The translations under genes were made by a program, and so were the position numbers. Below the pieces are notes generated by a model. The model did no database searches. It was not told the DNA's origin and saw nothing but the letters and a program-made list of their open reading frames with translations. From Mariprofundales bacterium (GTDB lineage Bacteria; Pseudomonadota; Zetaproteobacteria; Mariprofundales; S012-25): a DNA stretch of 14,565 bases. Location of the stretch: contig WFOX01000050.1 of assembly GCA_015487905.1 (NCBI GenBank), positions 1 through 14,565 on the forward strand, written 5' to 3'. Below, in pieces: positions 14,401 through 14,565 of this stretch (its first letter is position 1; the number at the start of each line of letters is the position of its first letter).

Positions 14401-14483
14401 TTGACCCGCAAACCGTGGACAATGTGAATACGCAAAATACGGCCACGATCATGGTGCGCTTCCGCCATCAGGTGCTGCATTGA
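11433..14483 (+). CDS. pilX: Very large PilX-type minor pilin-like protein (1016 aa)
   Basis: ATG 11433 follows AGGAGG closely, 9 nt after the pilW stop. The N-terminus MRREKG^YILITTLLLLAVLSVVGAAG is a prepilin-like signal with Thr in place of Glu at +5, as in many PilX/GspK-like tip pilins. The next helix ends in ARQAAEAGLSQLFWYW (46-61), typical of the PilX N-terminal domain. The remaining 950 or so residues are mainly soluble and beta-rich. They hold 14 cysteines, some closely spaced (Cys198/Cys203, Cys640/Cys645, Cys761/Cys767, Cys816/Cys827). DINGNYYFD (570-578) fits a D-x-N-x-N-x-x-x-D calcium loop. Near the end, SGIVYTPSALEWE (944-956) followed by GAVITG resembles a pattern I associate with C-terminal regions of large PilX-like proteins. 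Ordinary PilX is about 150-200 residues. I infer a pilus-tip protein with a large exposed domain; its ligand is unknown. Confidence 0.75.
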   Translation: MRREKGYILITTLLLLAVLSVVGAAGIYKAMVGTRISKVSGDYAKARQAAEAGLSQLFWYWVHSQDNTQNCSISQKNAATDPAGYQGCLERRAVVQHVLNPYANPLPATAPFVADLYGETLADIEARSGGMDAFIRNNSHIRVYTYLLDAYGNPLGMMEVPNAQWGQGNNPQVAVWVTSYKAVNDPYAYPYGDANAGCTGPGCIMVVYALGRYGTARALVRESQGYFTSKLTGVTAITNAPPYANWMDLCMLQNPTSVGAALSWASNRQTDVLVEATQAPYVLGDVPSGTALSSNTNMGLGGKKFRKGTRSSAELTMDTTPLLVYSTHRSANAVRAQWADTAMDATAADDPYPVLPKDILRPGLAATPDKIRYFEVAGDGQLFALNAYRWAAEQFTCEHWYPDPSNPNQPNPNLGTPSDPYANGAYCARAAKLQELLMKLYPLPASEAPPPGTSLADKINKYWPRVTGRISAEDFWRNIRDGRPMFGIVRVMYPTKPRTATGQVCKSAGGPGSPANPVVLYDVARGLNKITPGTSVSFTNPWTHTTRTVTIGANSRLVVYGMLFLDYFHDINGNYYFDPYSGERSILAIESTDAYLKLEVPMMINPALPRNVSGADLQPFPTVAATTRVLAGVPRVENACIAPPCRSIAGLAAPTGGWFPDSEGLIVQGAPAGKGNESGMMALMDPNWGLAGIIGQVAAEVLGRKITLGTTTTPGLAAFFSSFHSRLAYYYELMYQTTDRTRPQEWPITATFPKTLDDPFCIGLQDCGNAPNHDGDKLHLLFPSGYAHGWKVALAVLNMRATEWNHLLEGAHHSDCSWDATRNKWVCTSTHVSIVDLANKHAARGLVDFGDPYAQANPSVPAMTQGSPMGPEIKLVKDPYGAVSVVPFDLAADAQEYLNKEEDFFHITADPTTGYGVMDASFRDLPALAYSGGLLDTHQSNNVSGIVYTPSALEWETANKGGIGYIVGAVITGLGMYNKAKGTAKQIYVFDPQTVDNVNTQNTATIMVRFRHQVLH

Positions 14484-14565
14484 TGCGGTGGGCCGCAGCG
14501 CTTGCGCTGATTGCGCTTGCCTTGTCGGCTGCGGCCGGCGAGGTCTATCGTTGGCGTGATGCGGC
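14483..14565 (+). CDS. Secreted DUF4124-like protein (3' end missing)
   Basis: ATG 14483 overlaps the pilX stop by one base (TGATG), which suggests translational coupling. The visible 27 residues begin with MRWAAALALIALALSAAAG, a signal peptide with a plausible cleavage after an Ala near residues 17-18. The mature start GEVYRWRDA matches the opening of DUF4124 domains (typically a Y-x-W-x-D pattern). Such small periplasmic proteins are common near type IV pilus genes, but their function is unknown. Only the first 83 bases lie in the window, so the assignment depends on a short match. Confidence 0.6.
   Translation, partial: MRWAAALALIALALSAAAGEVYRWRDA

Noticed and set aside
13593..14480. Minus-strand open frame opposite the pilX 3' part (also 11592-12734)
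   Set aside because: Both are antisense to a well-supported coding frame, rich in Ile/His/Arg and without ribosome sites or domains.

Overview
The window is GC-rich, densely packed bacterial DNA. The gene content points to a Gram-negative proteobacterium, most likely beta- or gammaproteobacterial: hemX and hemY homologues next to hemD, an outer-membrane MipA/OmpV-type protein, a class A penicillin-binding protein of the PBP1a type, and a type IV minor-pilin operon. I cannot name the genus from sequence alone. I saw no tRNA, rRNA, CRISPR, insertion sequence or integrase. No stretch longer than about 70 bases lacks a gene.

Layout. (1) 1-747, plus strand: the 3' part of a MipA/OmpV-family outer-membrane protein gene. 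It runs convergently into, and overlaps, the 3' end of hemY. (2) 612-4511, minus strand: a tight haem/tetrapyrrole operon in the order hemD-hemB-hemX-hemY. All three junctions overlap by 1-4 nt (TGATG, ATGA, GTGA), which suggests translational coupling. HemB makes porphobilinogen and HemD closes the uroporphyrinogen-III ring. HemX and HemY are membrane-anchored accessory proteins. hemC, the usual partner of hemD, is absent. (3) 4578-6761, plus strand: recQ, divergent from the hem operon across a 66-bp AT-richer gap, with an extra C-terminal helix-turn-helix-like domain. (4) 6765-9101, minus strand: PBP1a (mrcA), convergent with recQ with only 3 nt between the stop codons. (5) 9100 to the right edge, plus strand: a minor-pilin operon fimT-pilV-pilW-pilX followed by the start of a DUF4124-like secreted protein. 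Its first start codon interlocks with the mrcA start codon in a shared CATG.

The most unusual part is the minor-pilin operon. The PilV-like protein carries a glycine-rich linker of about 90 residues followed by a C-terminal domain of about 140 residues that I do not recognise. The PilX-like protein is 1016 residues long, several times the usual PilX size. It has 14 cysteines, a possible PilY1-like calcium loop and no Glu at position +5 of the pilin helix. No pilY1 follows directly: a DUF4124-type gene starts in its place. A reasonable inference is that these two enlarged proteins form a modified pilus tip that presents large extracellular domains, possibly doing part of what PilY1 does elsewhere.

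Many long open frames antisense to these genes are shadows of the GC-rich codon pattern and are not annotated.
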